A stretch of 64,000 nucleotides of DNA from Flavobacterium sp. (GTDB taxonomy: Bacteria; Bacteroidota; Bacteroidia; Flavobacteriales; Flavobacteriaceae), in the NCBI RefSeq assembly GCF_027484205.1, contig NZ_JAIXUB010000025.1:124001-188000 (forward strand), given 5' to 3'. The notes under the pieces are model-generated. The model was not told the DNA's origin. It was given only the letters and a program-made list of their open reading frames with translations, and ran no database searches. Made by a program: the position numbers and the translations under genes. Within the stretch, counting starts at the first letter, position 1. Every line of letters begins with the position of its first letter. Positions 27,034 to 34,316 of the stretch are shown piece after piece.

Positions 27034-27858
27034 ATGAAACAATACCACGATTTAGTAAAACACGTTTTAGAAAACGGAACTCAAAAAGGCGACCGCACAG
27101 GAACAGGAACCAAAAGTGTTTTTGGATATCAAATGCGTTTTGATTTAGCTGATGGCTTCCCAATGGTTACTACAAAAAAGTTACATCTAAAATCAATAAT
27201 TTATGAATTATTGTGGTTTTTGAATGGCGATACCAATATTGGTTATTTAAAAGAAAATGGTGTAAAGATTTGGGATGAATGGGCAGATGAAAATGGCGAT
27301 TTAGGTCCAGTTTATGGTCATCAATGGCGCAATTGGAACAGTGAAGAAATTGATCAAATTACAGAGTTAATTGATACGTTAAAAACCAATCCAAATAGTA
27401 GAAGAATGTTGGTTTCGGCTTGGAATCCATCGGTTTTACCTGACACATCCAAATCATTTTCTGAAAATGTTGCCAACGGAAAAGCGGCTTTACCGCCATG
27501 TCATGCGTTCTTTCAGTTTTATGTTGCTGATGGGAAATTATCTTGCCAATTATATCAAAGAAGTGCCGATATTTTCTTAGGAGTTCCATTCAACATTGCG
27601 TCTTATGCATTATTTACTATGATGATAGCACAAGTTTGTGATTTACAAGTTGGCGAATTCATTCACACTTTTGGAGACGCACATATATACAACAATCATT
27701 TTGAACAAGTAGAATTACAATTATCTCGCGAACCAAAACCACTTCCTAAAATGATATTAAACCCTAATGTGAAAAATATATTTGATTTTACCTTTGAAGA
27801 TTTTACTTTAGAAGGATATGATCCGCATCCACATATTAAAGGAGTTGTTGCTGTATAA
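27034..27858 (+). CDS. thyA: Thymidylate synthase
   Basis: The 274-residue enzyme methylates dUMP to dTMP using methylene-tetrahydrofolate. The catalytic Cys is in [12 protein letters not shown] (~152-163). [23 protein letters not shown] and [12 protein letters not shown] complete the dUMP and folate sites, and [16 protein letters not shown] lies near the N-terminus. The length is normal. It reads with the upstream nuclease gene. No terminator is visible before the rpsO promoter region. Confidence 0.97.
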   Translation: MKQYHDLVKHVLENGTQKGDRTGTGTKSVFGYQMRFDLADGFPMVTTKKLHLKSIIYELLWFLNGDTNIGYLKENGVKIWDEWADENGDLGPVYGHQWRNWNSEEIDQITELIDTLKTNPNSRRMLVSAWNPSVLPDTSKSFSENVANGKAALPPCHAFFQFYVADGKLSCQLYQRSADIFLGVPFNIASYALFTMMIAQVCDLQVGEFIHTFGDAHIYNNHFEQVELQLSREPKPLPKMILNPNVKNIFDFTFEDFTLEGYDPHPHIKGVVAV

Positions 27859-27872
27859 TTTTTAATTGTTAA

Positions 27873-27903
27873 TTTGTAATTGTTAATTATTTAATTACCT
27901 TTG
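27873..27903 (+). promoter_or_regulatory. rpsO promoter
   Basis: TTTG (27873-27876) and TACCTTTG (27896-27903) are 19 bases apart, which is the spacing expected of the Bacteroidota -33/-7 promoter. They sit in a spacer built of repeated TTAATTGT words. It is the best two-part promoter in the window. Confidence 0.75.
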
Positions 27904-27960
27904 CACACGAATTGAGAAAATCTCCATTCATACATAATAATCATTTAAAATAATATTGGA

Positions 27961-28230
27961 ATGTATTTAAGTAAAGAAACAAAAGCTGAAATCTTCGCTA
28001 AACACGGAGGAAAAGCTGAAAACACAGGTTCTACAGAAGGACAAATTGCATTGTTCACTTTTAGAATCTCTCACTTAACAGAGCACTTGAAAAAAAATCG
28101 TCACGATTATAACACAGAGCGTTCATTAGTTCTTTTAGTAGGTAAAAGAAGAAGTCTTCTTGACTACTTGAAAAAGAAAGATGTTGTAAAATATCGTGAG
28201 TTAATTAAAGAATTAGGTATTAGAAAATAA
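27961..28230 (+). CDS. rpsO: 30S ribosomal protein S15
   Basis: The 89-residue protein of the 30S platform binds 16S rRNA early in assembly. The conserved run HGGKAENTGSTEGQIALFTFRI is followed by HLTEHLKKNRHDYNTERSLVLLVGKRRSLLDYLKKKD, typical of S15. It precedes pnp, as in many bacteria, but a strong terminator lies between them. Confidence 0.98.
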   Translation: MYLSKETKAEIFAKHGGKAENTGSTEGQIALFTFRISHLTEHLKKNRHDYNTERSLVLLVGKRRSLLDYLKKKDVVKYRELIKELGIRK

Positions 28231-28240
28231 TACATATATT

Positions 28241-28265
28241 AAGAGGTGCTTTTGCGCCTCTTTTT
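28241..28265 (+). terminator. Terminator of rpsO
   Basis: The hairpin AGAGGTGC TTTT GCGCCTCT (one G-U) with a T-run starts 11 bases after the stop codon. Confidence 0.92.
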
Positions 28266-28383
28266 GTTTTAAAAATAATAAGAATATAAATAAGAAAAGT
28301 TTTGGTTTTTCATTGGGTTACAAACAACTACTACACAACAACTACAACACAACTAACCTAATAGTTTAAACGAATTAAATTTT

Positions 28384-30534
28384 ATGATTCCAAAAGTAAC
28401 CCAAGAAACAATCGATTTAGGTGATGGCAGAAGCATCACAATCGAAACAGGTAAATTAGCAAAACAAGCCGATGGTTCTGTTGTTGTAAGATGTGGCGAC
28501 TGTATGCTTTTAGCAACAGCTGTATCTGCAAGAACATCAAACCCATCTGTTGATTTTTTACCTTTAACAGTAGATTACCGTGAAAAATTTGCAGCTGCAG
28601 GACGTTTTCCTGGTGGATTTTTCAAAAGAGAAGCACGTCCTAGTGATAGCGAAGTATTAACAATGCGTTTAGTTGACCGTGTTTTACGTCCGCTTTTCCC
28701 AGACGATTATCATGCTGAAACGCAAGTAATGATTCAATTAATGTCTCACGATGAAAATGTTATGCCAGATGCTTTAGCAGGTTTAGCAGCATCAGCAGCA
28801 TTAGCAGTTTCAGACATTCCTTTTTACAATTTAATTTCTGAAGTACGTGTTGCACGTGTAGACGGTAAATTTGTAATCAACCCAAGTAGAACTCAATTAG
28901 AATTATCTGACATCGACATGATGATTGGCGCTTCTTTAGATTCTGTTGCGATGGTTGAAGGAGAAATGAAAGAAATTTCAGAAGCAGAAATGGTAGAAGC
29001 TATCAAATTTGCTCACGAAGCAATCAAAGTACAAATTCATGCTCAATTGCGTTTACAAGAAGCTTTTGGCAAAAAAGAAACACGTACTTACGAAGGTGAA
29101 AAAGAAAATGAAGAAATCTACAAAAAAGTAAAAGCTGCAGCATACGATAAAATCTATGCTATTGCAAAAGTAGGTTCGGCTAAACACGAAAGAAGTGCAG
29201 CATTCGCAGAAGTTAAAGAAGAAGTTAAAGCTTTATTTACAGAAGAAGAATTAGCTGCTGACGGAGATTTAGTATCTAAATATTTCTATAAAACTAATAA
29301 AGAAGCAGTTCGTAACGTAATCCTTGAATTAGGAATTCGTTTAGACGGAAGAAAAACTACAGAAATCAGACCAATTTGGTGTGAAACTGATTATTTACCT
29401 TCTGTTCACGGTTCATCTTTATTTACTCGTGGTGAAACTCAAGCTTTGGCAACTGTAACTCTTGGAACTTCAAGAGAAGCTAACCAAATCGATTCGCCAT
29501 CAGAACAAGGAGAAGAAAAATTCTACTTACATTATAATTTCCCACCATTTTCAACTGGAGAAGCTAAACCTTTAAGAGGAACTTCAAGAAGAGAAGTTGG
29601 TCACGGAAATTTAGCACAACGTGCTTTGAAAAATATGATTCCAGCAGATTGTCCTTACACAATTAGAATTGTATCTGAAGTACTAGAATCTAACGGTTCG
29701 TCTTCAATGGCTACAGTTTGTGCTGGAACAATGGCATTGATGGATGCTGGAGTTCAAATGGTAAAACCAGTTTCTGGAATTGCTATGGGATTAATTACAG
29801 ATGGTCAAAATTTTGCAGTTCTTTCAGATATCTTAGGTGATGAAGATCACTTAGGCGATATGGACTTTAAAGTAACTGGAACAAAAGACGGAATCACTGC
29901 TTGCCAAATGGATATCAAAATTGAAGGATTGAGATACGACATTATGGAACAAGCATTAGGTCAAGCACGTGATGGTAGAATGCACATTTTAGGAAAAATC
30001 ACTGAAACAATTGCCACACCAAGAGCAGATGTTAAAAAACATGCTCCAAAAATTATCACAAGAACAATTCCTGGTAATTTTATTGGTGCTTTAATTGGAC
30101 CTGGAGGAAAAGTAATTCAAGAATTACAAAAAGCTACAGGAACTACAATTGTTATTAACGAAGTTGACGAACAAGGTGTTGTTGAAATCCTTGGAACAGA
30201 TCCAGACGGAATTGCAGCAGTTTTAGCTAAAATTGACTCAATTATCTTCAAACCAGCAATGGGCGAAGCTTATGAAGTGAAAGTAATTAAAATGTTAGAT
30301 TTTGGTGCTGTTGTAGAATATACTGCTGCTCCAGGAAACGAAGTTTTATTACACGTATCTGAATTAGCTTGGGAAAGAACTGAGAATGTTTCTGATGTAG
30401 TAAATATGGGTGATGTATTTATGGTGAAATACTTAGGTGTTGATCCAAAAACTAGAAAAGAAAAAGTTTCTAGAAAAGCTCTTTTACCAAGACCTCCAAG
30501 AGAAGAGAAAAAAGACGCTCCAAAAGCGGAATAG
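28384..30534 (+). CDS. pnp: Polyribonucleotide nucleotidyltransferase
   Basis: The 716-residue phosphorolytic 3'-5' exoribonuclease has two RNase PH domains (~1-230 and ~315-540). [33 protein letters not shown] is in the first and [20 protein letters not shown] in the second. A KH domain ([27 protein letters not shown], ~560) and an S1 domain ([27 protein letters not shown], ~635) follow. The 118-base leader after the rpsO terminator is rich in ACAACTAC words. The next gene downstream on this strand is far away, across the accessory block. Confidence 0.98.
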   Translation: MIPKVTQETIDLGDGRSITIETGKLAKQADGSVVVRCGDCMLLATAVSARTSNPSVDFLPLTVDYREKFAAAGRFPGGFFKREARPSDSEVLTMRLVDRVLRPLFPDDYHAETQVMIQLMSHDENVMPDALAGLAASAALAVSDIPFYNLISEVRVARVDGKFVINPSRTQLELSDIDMMIGASLDSVAMVEGEMKEISEAEMVEAIKFAHEAIKVQIHAQLRLQEAFGKKETRTYEGEKENEEIYKKVKAAAYDKIYAIAKVGSAKHERSAAFAEVKEEVKALFTEEELAADGDLVSKYFYKTNKEAVRNVILELGIRLDGRKTTEIRPIWCETDYLPSVHGSSLFTRGETQALATVTLGTSREANQIDSPSEQGEEKFYLHYNFPPFSTGEAKPLRGTSRREVGHGNLAQRALKNMIPADCPYTIRIVSEVLESNGSSSMATVCAGTMALMDAGVQMVKPVSGIAMGLITDGQNFAVLSDILGDEDHLGDMDFKVTGTKDGITACQMDIKIEGLRYDIMEQALGQARDGRMHILGKITETIATPRADVKKHAPKIITRTIPGNFIGALIGPGGKVIQELQKATGTTIVINEVDEQGVVEILGTDPDGIAAVLAKIDSIIFKPAMGEAYEVKVIKMLDFGAVVEYTAAPGNEVLLHVSELAWERTENVSDVVNMGDVFMVKYLGVDPKTRKEKVSRKALLPRPPREEKKDAPKAE

Positions 30535-30552
30535 TCTACTTTTCATAATATA

Positions 30553-30588
30553 AAAAACCCCAATTCATTTAGTTGAGTTGGGGTTTTT
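30553..30588. terminator. pnp terminator, copy 1 of a duplicated terminator
   Basis: AAAAACCCCAA pairs with TTGGGGTTTTT, extended inside by TTCA/TGAG. The inner part CAATTCATTTAGTTGAGTTG recurs with one base changed at 33497-33516. A and T runs on both sides let it serve pnp and the convergent outer-membrane-protein gene. Confidence 0.9.
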
Positions 30589-30606
30589 GGTTTTTTAATT
30601 ATAATT

Positions 30607-31221
30607 TTAAAAATTCCAACTTCCAGAAAGTCCAAAATTGATTGATGAACCACCAAAATTTTTCTCAACTTGTGAATTAAACAAATCATAGGGCGCATAT
30701 TGATAAGAACAATGCAATCCAAAACCATGAAAAACTAACTTAAGACCTTGTGAAACAGCAATAGTATTTAAAGATGGTTTCAAATCAATGTCATCATACG
30801 CTTCAGCTTCTGGTTTAGAGTAATGAAGATACTTCCAACCAATACCTGAATTGGACTCTAGATGGAAGTTTTGGTTTTTAGATTGAATTAAAAATCTGGT
30901 GTAACGCAAACCTAAGAAAAAGGCCGATTTACTTCCATCTAATTGTATGTTTTCTGCACCTTTCTTATAATTAATACTATTTCCGTTAATAATACCGCTT
31001 AACTCTGCACCAAAATCTACAAACTGTCGTTTGCCAATTTTTGTTCTAAAATATAATGCAGTCGTAGTTGAACTTTCGTATTTGTTTGACAACTGACCTA
31101 ATGGTTTTCCATAGCTTACCTCAATTACATTTCTTTTATATAAATCTATTTTCGGAAAAACTATAGTGTCTTGAGCATTCATCTTAAATGCAATCAAAAC
31201 TAAAAATATCATTTTTTTCAT
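30607..31221 (-). CDS. Outer-membrane beta-barrel-like protein
   Basis: The 204-residue protein has a short signal peptide (MKKMIFLVLIAFKMNAQ) and many short amphipathic strands (ALYFRTKIGKRQFVDFGAELSGII, SAFFLGLRYTRFL, LKLVFHGFGLHCSYQYAP). The terminal SSINFGLSGSWNF has the final Phe expected of an outer-membrane barrel. No family name is recognised. Its start overlaps the stop of the upstream lipoprotein gene by one base (TAATG), so the two are translated together. Both are probably controlled by the divergent HTH regulator. Confidence 0.65.
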   Translation of the reverse strand: MKKMIFLVLIAFKMNAQDTIVFPKIDLYKRNVIEVSYGKPLGQLSNKYESSTTTALYFRTKIGKRQFVDFGAELSGIINGNSINYKKGAENIQLDGSKSAFFLGLRYTRFLIQSKNQNFHLESNSGIGWKYLHYSKPEAEAYDDIDLKPSLNTIAVSQGLKLVFHGFGLHCSYQYAPYDLFNSQVEKNFGGSSINFGLSGSWNF

Positions 31222-31820
31222 TATTTTATTAGTTTAAATATATAACTCTTATCAGATGAAGTCCCAGCTCCAAATAGTAACAACATACCTTCGTTTACAT
31301 TATAATTCTTAAAAATTATTTCATTTTCTTTAGATAAGTAAACTGAATATTTTGAGATCTGTTTAGTTGTAAATACAACCGGAAATGTTATTGTTTCATA
31401 GTTTGTATAAAAAACAAACTTTCGTTTTGAATATTTTCCAAAAAATTTTAGAACATAGCTTTTGCTGTTTTTATCACTAAATTTTAAATACAATTGGTTA
31501 TCAATAATTTGAATTTGAGTTGGTTTTGTATAATCTACATTGTCATTATTTGTAAACTCTTTTATTAAACTTCTAGTAAAGAAACTAGTATTATATTGCA
31601 CATTAACAGTGTCTAACTTATCATAAAATTGAGCAGAAAATGTTTTAGAAATATGGCGATAATCATCCTTATTTATTTCATTTTGAACACTACATGAAGA
31701 AATTAAAAAAAGCATTAAAAACTTAGAGTTCCGTCTTAAATAAAAATTAATAATTTTTGAATATCTTTTTAAATCCATCCAATTGAAAGATTCAAAATTT
31801 TTTTTCATTGTTTTTTTCAT
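31221..31820 (-). CDS. Predicted lipoprotein of unknown function
   Basis: A lipobox-like LISSC (Cys at residue 43) follows a hydrophobic stretch, so the mature protein is probably a lipoprotein of ~157 residues. The reading frame opens at 31820, which gives an unusually long basic leader before the hydrophobic core. The ATG at 31778 gives MDLKRYSKIINFYLRRNSKF ahead of the core and is a reasonable alternative. The mature part is beta-rich with no recognised motif. It is the first gene of a two-gene operon with the barrel protein, divergent from the HTH regulator across 101 bases holding two operator copies. Confidence 0.55.
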   Translation of the reverse strand: MKKTMKKNFESFNWMDLKRYSKIINFYLRRNSKFLMLFLISSCSVQNEINKDDYRHISKTFSAQFYDKLDTVNVQYNTSFFTRSLIKEFTNNDNVDYTKPTQIQIIDNQLYLKFSDKNSKSYVLKFFGKYSKRKFVFYTNYETITFPVVFTTKQISKYSVYLSKENEIIFKNYNVNEGMLLLFGAGTSSDKSYIFKLIK

Positions 31821-31843
31821 AATAATAGTTTTAAATTATAAGT

Positions 31844-31851
31844 CAAAACTA
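31844..31851 (-). promoter_or_regulatory. -7 element of the lipoprotein/OMP operon
   Basis: TAGTTTTG on the minus strand matches TAnnTTTG perfectly. It overlaps the first base of operator copy 1 and lies 24 bases before the gene start at 31820. Confidence 0.5.
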
Positions 31852-31867
31852 TTGTGATTATTACAAT
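31851..31867. promoter_or_regulatory. Operator copy 1 (lipoprotein side)
   Basis: ATTGTGATTATTACAAT is a 17-bp palindrome with one mismatch. It shares TTGTGATTAT with operator copy 2. The centres of the two copies are 52 bases apart, close to five DNA turns, so one regulator could bind both on the same face. Confidence 0.7.
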
Positions 31868-31898
31868 TGAATTAGCGATAAATAATAAATAAATTTTT

Positions 31899-31906
31899 TA
31901 CATTTG
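31899..31906 (+). promoter_or_regulatory. -7 element of the HTH regulator gene
   Basis: TACATTTG matches TAnnTTTG perfectly and its last five bases lie inside operator copy 2. The predicted transcript would start within about ten bases of the ATG, so the mRNA would be nearly leaderless. Confidence 0.55.
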
Positions 31907-31920
31907 TGATTATCACAAAT
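31902..31920. promoter_or_regulatory. Operator copy 2 (regulator side)
   Basis: ATTTGTGATTATCACAAAT is a perfect 19-bp palindrome about a central T. It ends one base before the ATG of the HTH gene and overlaps its promoter, the arrangement of a self-repressing regulator. Confidence 0.75.
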
Positions 31921-31921
31921 C

Positions 31922-32884
31922 ATGACCAATCAAGAACTACTTTTAAAAGAAATTAGAAAGCAACTTTCAAGTTCAGCTTCCTTAAATAATGAAATTTCGG
32001 CAATATTAAATTGCAGCTATGATGCAGCACACCGAAGAGTTTCGGGCAAGAGTAAATTTTCTATTGATGAAACATTACTTATGGCAAATCATTTCAACAT
32101 TTCGTTAGATAAATTGTTTTTGAAAAACGATAAAGTAATTGTTGAAAAAACTATCGAAATTACTTCGCTAAATGATATGTTGTCCTATTTTAAAAAATCG
32201 GCAGAAAGAATTGAACAGTTGGCAAATAAAGAAAGTGTAACGTTATATTATTCTGCAAAAGACATTCCGCTTTTTTATTTTATGGACGGAACAATTATTT
32301 CTAAATTTAAAGCCTATGTTTGGTTGACATTATTAAATCCGAATCAATCTAATGTGTCTTTTGAAAATTTTGTTATTGACGAATCGTTTATGGAACATAT
32401 GCAAAAGTTGAAAAAAATATATGAAAAAGTTACTGTAAAGGAAGTTTGGAACGACACAACCATAAACAGTAGCTTGCAACAAATATTATATTTTTACGAA
32501 TCAGGTTTACTGAATTTTAAAAGTGCTAAAGCATTATGTTTAGATTTAAAACGGATTTTGAATTTGATAAAAGACAAATCAAACAAGTCTAATTCGAATT
32601 ATTCCATTTATTATAATGAGTTGATTTTACTCAACAACAATATGTTAATTGAAACCAATGAAAAGCTCACAATGTTCATTCCATATACATTATTAGGTTA
32701 CTTCATTACAGATAATAAAGAAAGTTGTAAAAATGTGTATCAGTTTTTCAATCAGCAAATTCTAAATTCTAAATCTTTGAATCAATCAGGAATTAAGGAA
32801 CAAAACTTGTTTTTTAATCGTGCCAACCGAAAAATTGATTATTATATTGAAAGAATAAACAATCAAGTTGATTTACTTTTTTAA
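31922..32884 (+). CDS. HTH-type transcriptional regulator (BetR/Xre-like)
   Basis: The 320-residue protein has an N-terminal helix-turn-helix (~15-62: LNNEISAILNCSYDAAHRRVSGKSKFSIDETLLMANHFNISLDKLF), as in BetR/Xre-like regulators of Bacteroidota. The ~240-residue all-helical C-terminal region has no recognised ligand motif. It faces a lipoprotein/barrel operon, and two palindromes sit on the two promoters, so repression of itself and of that operon is likely (inference). The last 66 bases recur at 40199-40264 with three changes, evidence of a lost paralogue. Confidence 0.75.
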   Translation: MTNQELLLKEIRKQLSSSASLNNEISAILNCSYDAAHRRVSGKSKFSIDETLLMANHFNISLDKLFLKNDKVIVEKTIEITSLNDMLSYFKKSAERIEQLANKESVTLYYSAKDIPLFYFMDGTIISKFKAYVWLTLLNPNQSNVSFENFVIDESFMEHMQKLKKIYEKVTVKEVWNDTTINSSLQQILYFYESGLLNFKSAKALCLDLKRILNLIKDKSNKSNSNYSIYYNELILLNNNMLIETNEKLTMFIPYTLLGYFITDNKESCKNVYQFFNQQILNSKSLNQSGIKEQNLFFNRANRKIDYYIERINNQVDLLF

Positions 32885-32940
32885 AAAAATAAGTAATTAA
32901 AGACTACTTCATTTTTATAGTTGCGGAAACAAAAAACTAT

Positions 32941-32948
32941 TAAATTTG
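32941..32948 (+). promoter_or_regulatory. Candidate -7 element of the 159-residue gene
   Basis: TAAATTTG matches TAnnTTTG and lies 23 bases before the ATG at 32972. Confidence 0.5.
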
Positions 32949-32971
32949 AAAATACTAAAAAACACTAAAAA

Positions 32972-33451
32972 ATGTCAAAAAAAAGGAAAGAAGATGCACC
33001 AATAATAAAAAAAGCAGATACCATTTTTAAACAAGTCGAAGCTTTGGTAAAAGCTATTCCTGAAGATGATGATTTTTTACAATCACAAGCGGGTTTGATG
33101 ATGAGCGACAGCATGATGATTTGTGCAAAATTAGCTGGTGCAAGTAGTGTTGGCTTATATAGCATAAAAATGCAAAACGCAGCAATCATAAGACAATGTG
33201 CTATGGATTTATACGTTTTTGTTGGTGGATTACGCTATTATAAAAGTTTTACATCAAACGATTATGTTGAATTAATTCGTAAAGAAATCGAAGAGTTTAG
33301 ATTACTTTTTATAGACTGGGTCGCTAGTTTTGACAAATCAGATTATATATGGGACGAATGGGAATTATTTAATCCGCCTGGTGCAATTCCACCAAGCGAT
33401 GACGACTACAACGACCCCATAAATTGGGATGATTTTGATTTTGAAAATTGA
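32972..33451 (+). CDS. Hypothetical helical protein with acidic C-terminus
   Basis: The 159-residue protein has no signal peptide. Residues ~1-115 are predicted helical (KADTIFKQVEALVKAIPED, DSMMICAKLAGASSVGLYSIKMQNAAIIRQCAMDLYVFVGGL), possibly a four-helix bundle. The tail is strongly acidic and Pro/Asp/Trp-rich (NPPGAIPPSDDDYNDPINWD). I recognise no family. It stands between the HTH gene and the second copy of the duplicated terminator, with its own promoter-like element, so it may be an autonomous member of the accessory block. Confidence 0.6.
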   Translation: MSKKRKEDAPIIKKADTIFKQVEALVKAIPEDDDFLQSQAGLMMSDSMMICAKLAGASSVGLYSIKMQNAAIIRQCAMDLYVFVGGLRYYKSFTSNDYVELIRKEIEEFRLLFIDWVASFDKSDYIWDEWELFNPPGAIPPSDDDYNDPINWDDFDFEN

Positions 33452-33490
33452 TTTTTTTTTAAAATAAAAATTTAATAGTAATACAAGATA

Positions 33491-33523
33491 AACCCCCAAT
33501 TCGTTTAGTTGAGTTGGGTTTTT
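33491..33523 (+). terminator. Second copy of the duplicated terminator
   Basis: The core from ACCCCCAATT to GGGTTTTTGGTTT is nearly identical to the pnp terminator at 30553, including the loop word TTTAGTTGAGTTGGG. Having copy 1 and copy 2 at the two ends of the regulator block suggests duplication on insertion. Confidence 0.75.
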
Positions 33524-33571
33524 GGTTTAAAATAAACTAATTAAAAGATACTTATTATAAGATTTTTTTTA

Positions 33572-33579
33572 TATTTTTG
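33572..33579 (+). promoter_or_regulatory. -7 element of the four-gene envelope cassette
   Basis: TATTTTTG matches TAnnTTTG and lies 19 bases before the first ATG of the cassette. Confidence 0.5.
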
Positions 33580-33596
33580 ATCAAACTTTTTAAAAA

Positions 33597-34316
33597 ATGA
33601 TTAAAAATACATTTTTACTTTCCATTTATTTCTGTTTGTTAACCAATTCGTATTCTCAAAAAAATAATGAACAAAGTATTGCAGATTTATTTGATAAAAA
33701 AGTTGAAGAAGAAACTTTAGCAATTTTCAATGGTCGTCACAATAATCATAATTACTTAACGCTTTCAGACACTATTCATCCTTTTTTAGATAAAAATTTT
33801 GTATCAGGTTCAATTAGTTATGACAATCAAAATTATGACAATATCTTAATTAAATATGATATAGTAAATGACAATGTACTTGTTAAACCAAAAAAACAGA
33901 GCGATTTTTATTCCCTAGTATTAGATTCAAATAAAATTGATGGCTTTATAATTAATAAAAAAAAATACACGAATAGTGCCAACCAAATTGACTTACAAAC
34001 AAAACAATTGAAAGGTTTTTATGAAGAAATAATATACTCAAATAAAATAACACTTTTAATAAAACACCAAAAAACAAAAATAGAGATTATTGACGGAAAT
34101 AAAATTTATTCAGATTTTAATAATCAAAAATTGTTCTATTTAAAAATTAGCGATAAAATATATAATGCAAACTCAAAAAAAGAACTTATCTCAATTTTTC
34201 CAAACTATAAAAAACAAATAAACACATATTACAATCAAAATAAAATTCAAGAAAAATTCGATAATTACCTATTTAAAGTAGGGCTAATTAAATTCATAAA
34301 TCAATTATTAAATTAA
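33597..34316 (+). CDS. Small secreted protein, first gene of the TonB cassette
   Basis: The 239-residue protein has a signal peptide (MIKNTFLLSIYFCLLTNSYSQ). The body has a beta-rich part (FVSGSISYDNQNYDNILIKYDIVNDNVLV, LKGFYEEIIYSNKITLLIKHQ) and a helical end (SKKELISIFPNYKKQINTYYNQNK). From memory, Bacteroidota secreted proteins with this plan stand upstream of STN-type TonB receptors. I could not confirm this. Its TAA is followed immediately by the ATG of the receptor, so the genes are tightly coupled. The function is unknown. Confidence 0.65.
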   Translation: MIKNTFLLSIYFCLLTNSYSQKNNEQSIADLFDKKVEEETLAIFNGRHNNHNYLTLSDTIHPFLDKNFVSGSISYDNQNYDNILIKYDIVNDNVLVKPKKQSDFYSLVLDSNKIDGFIINKKKYTNSANQIDLQTKQLKGFYEEIIYSNKITLLIKHQKTKIEIIDGNKIYSDFNNQKLFYLKISDKIYNANSKKELISIFPNYKKQINTYYNQNKIQEKFDNYLFKVGLIKFINQLLN

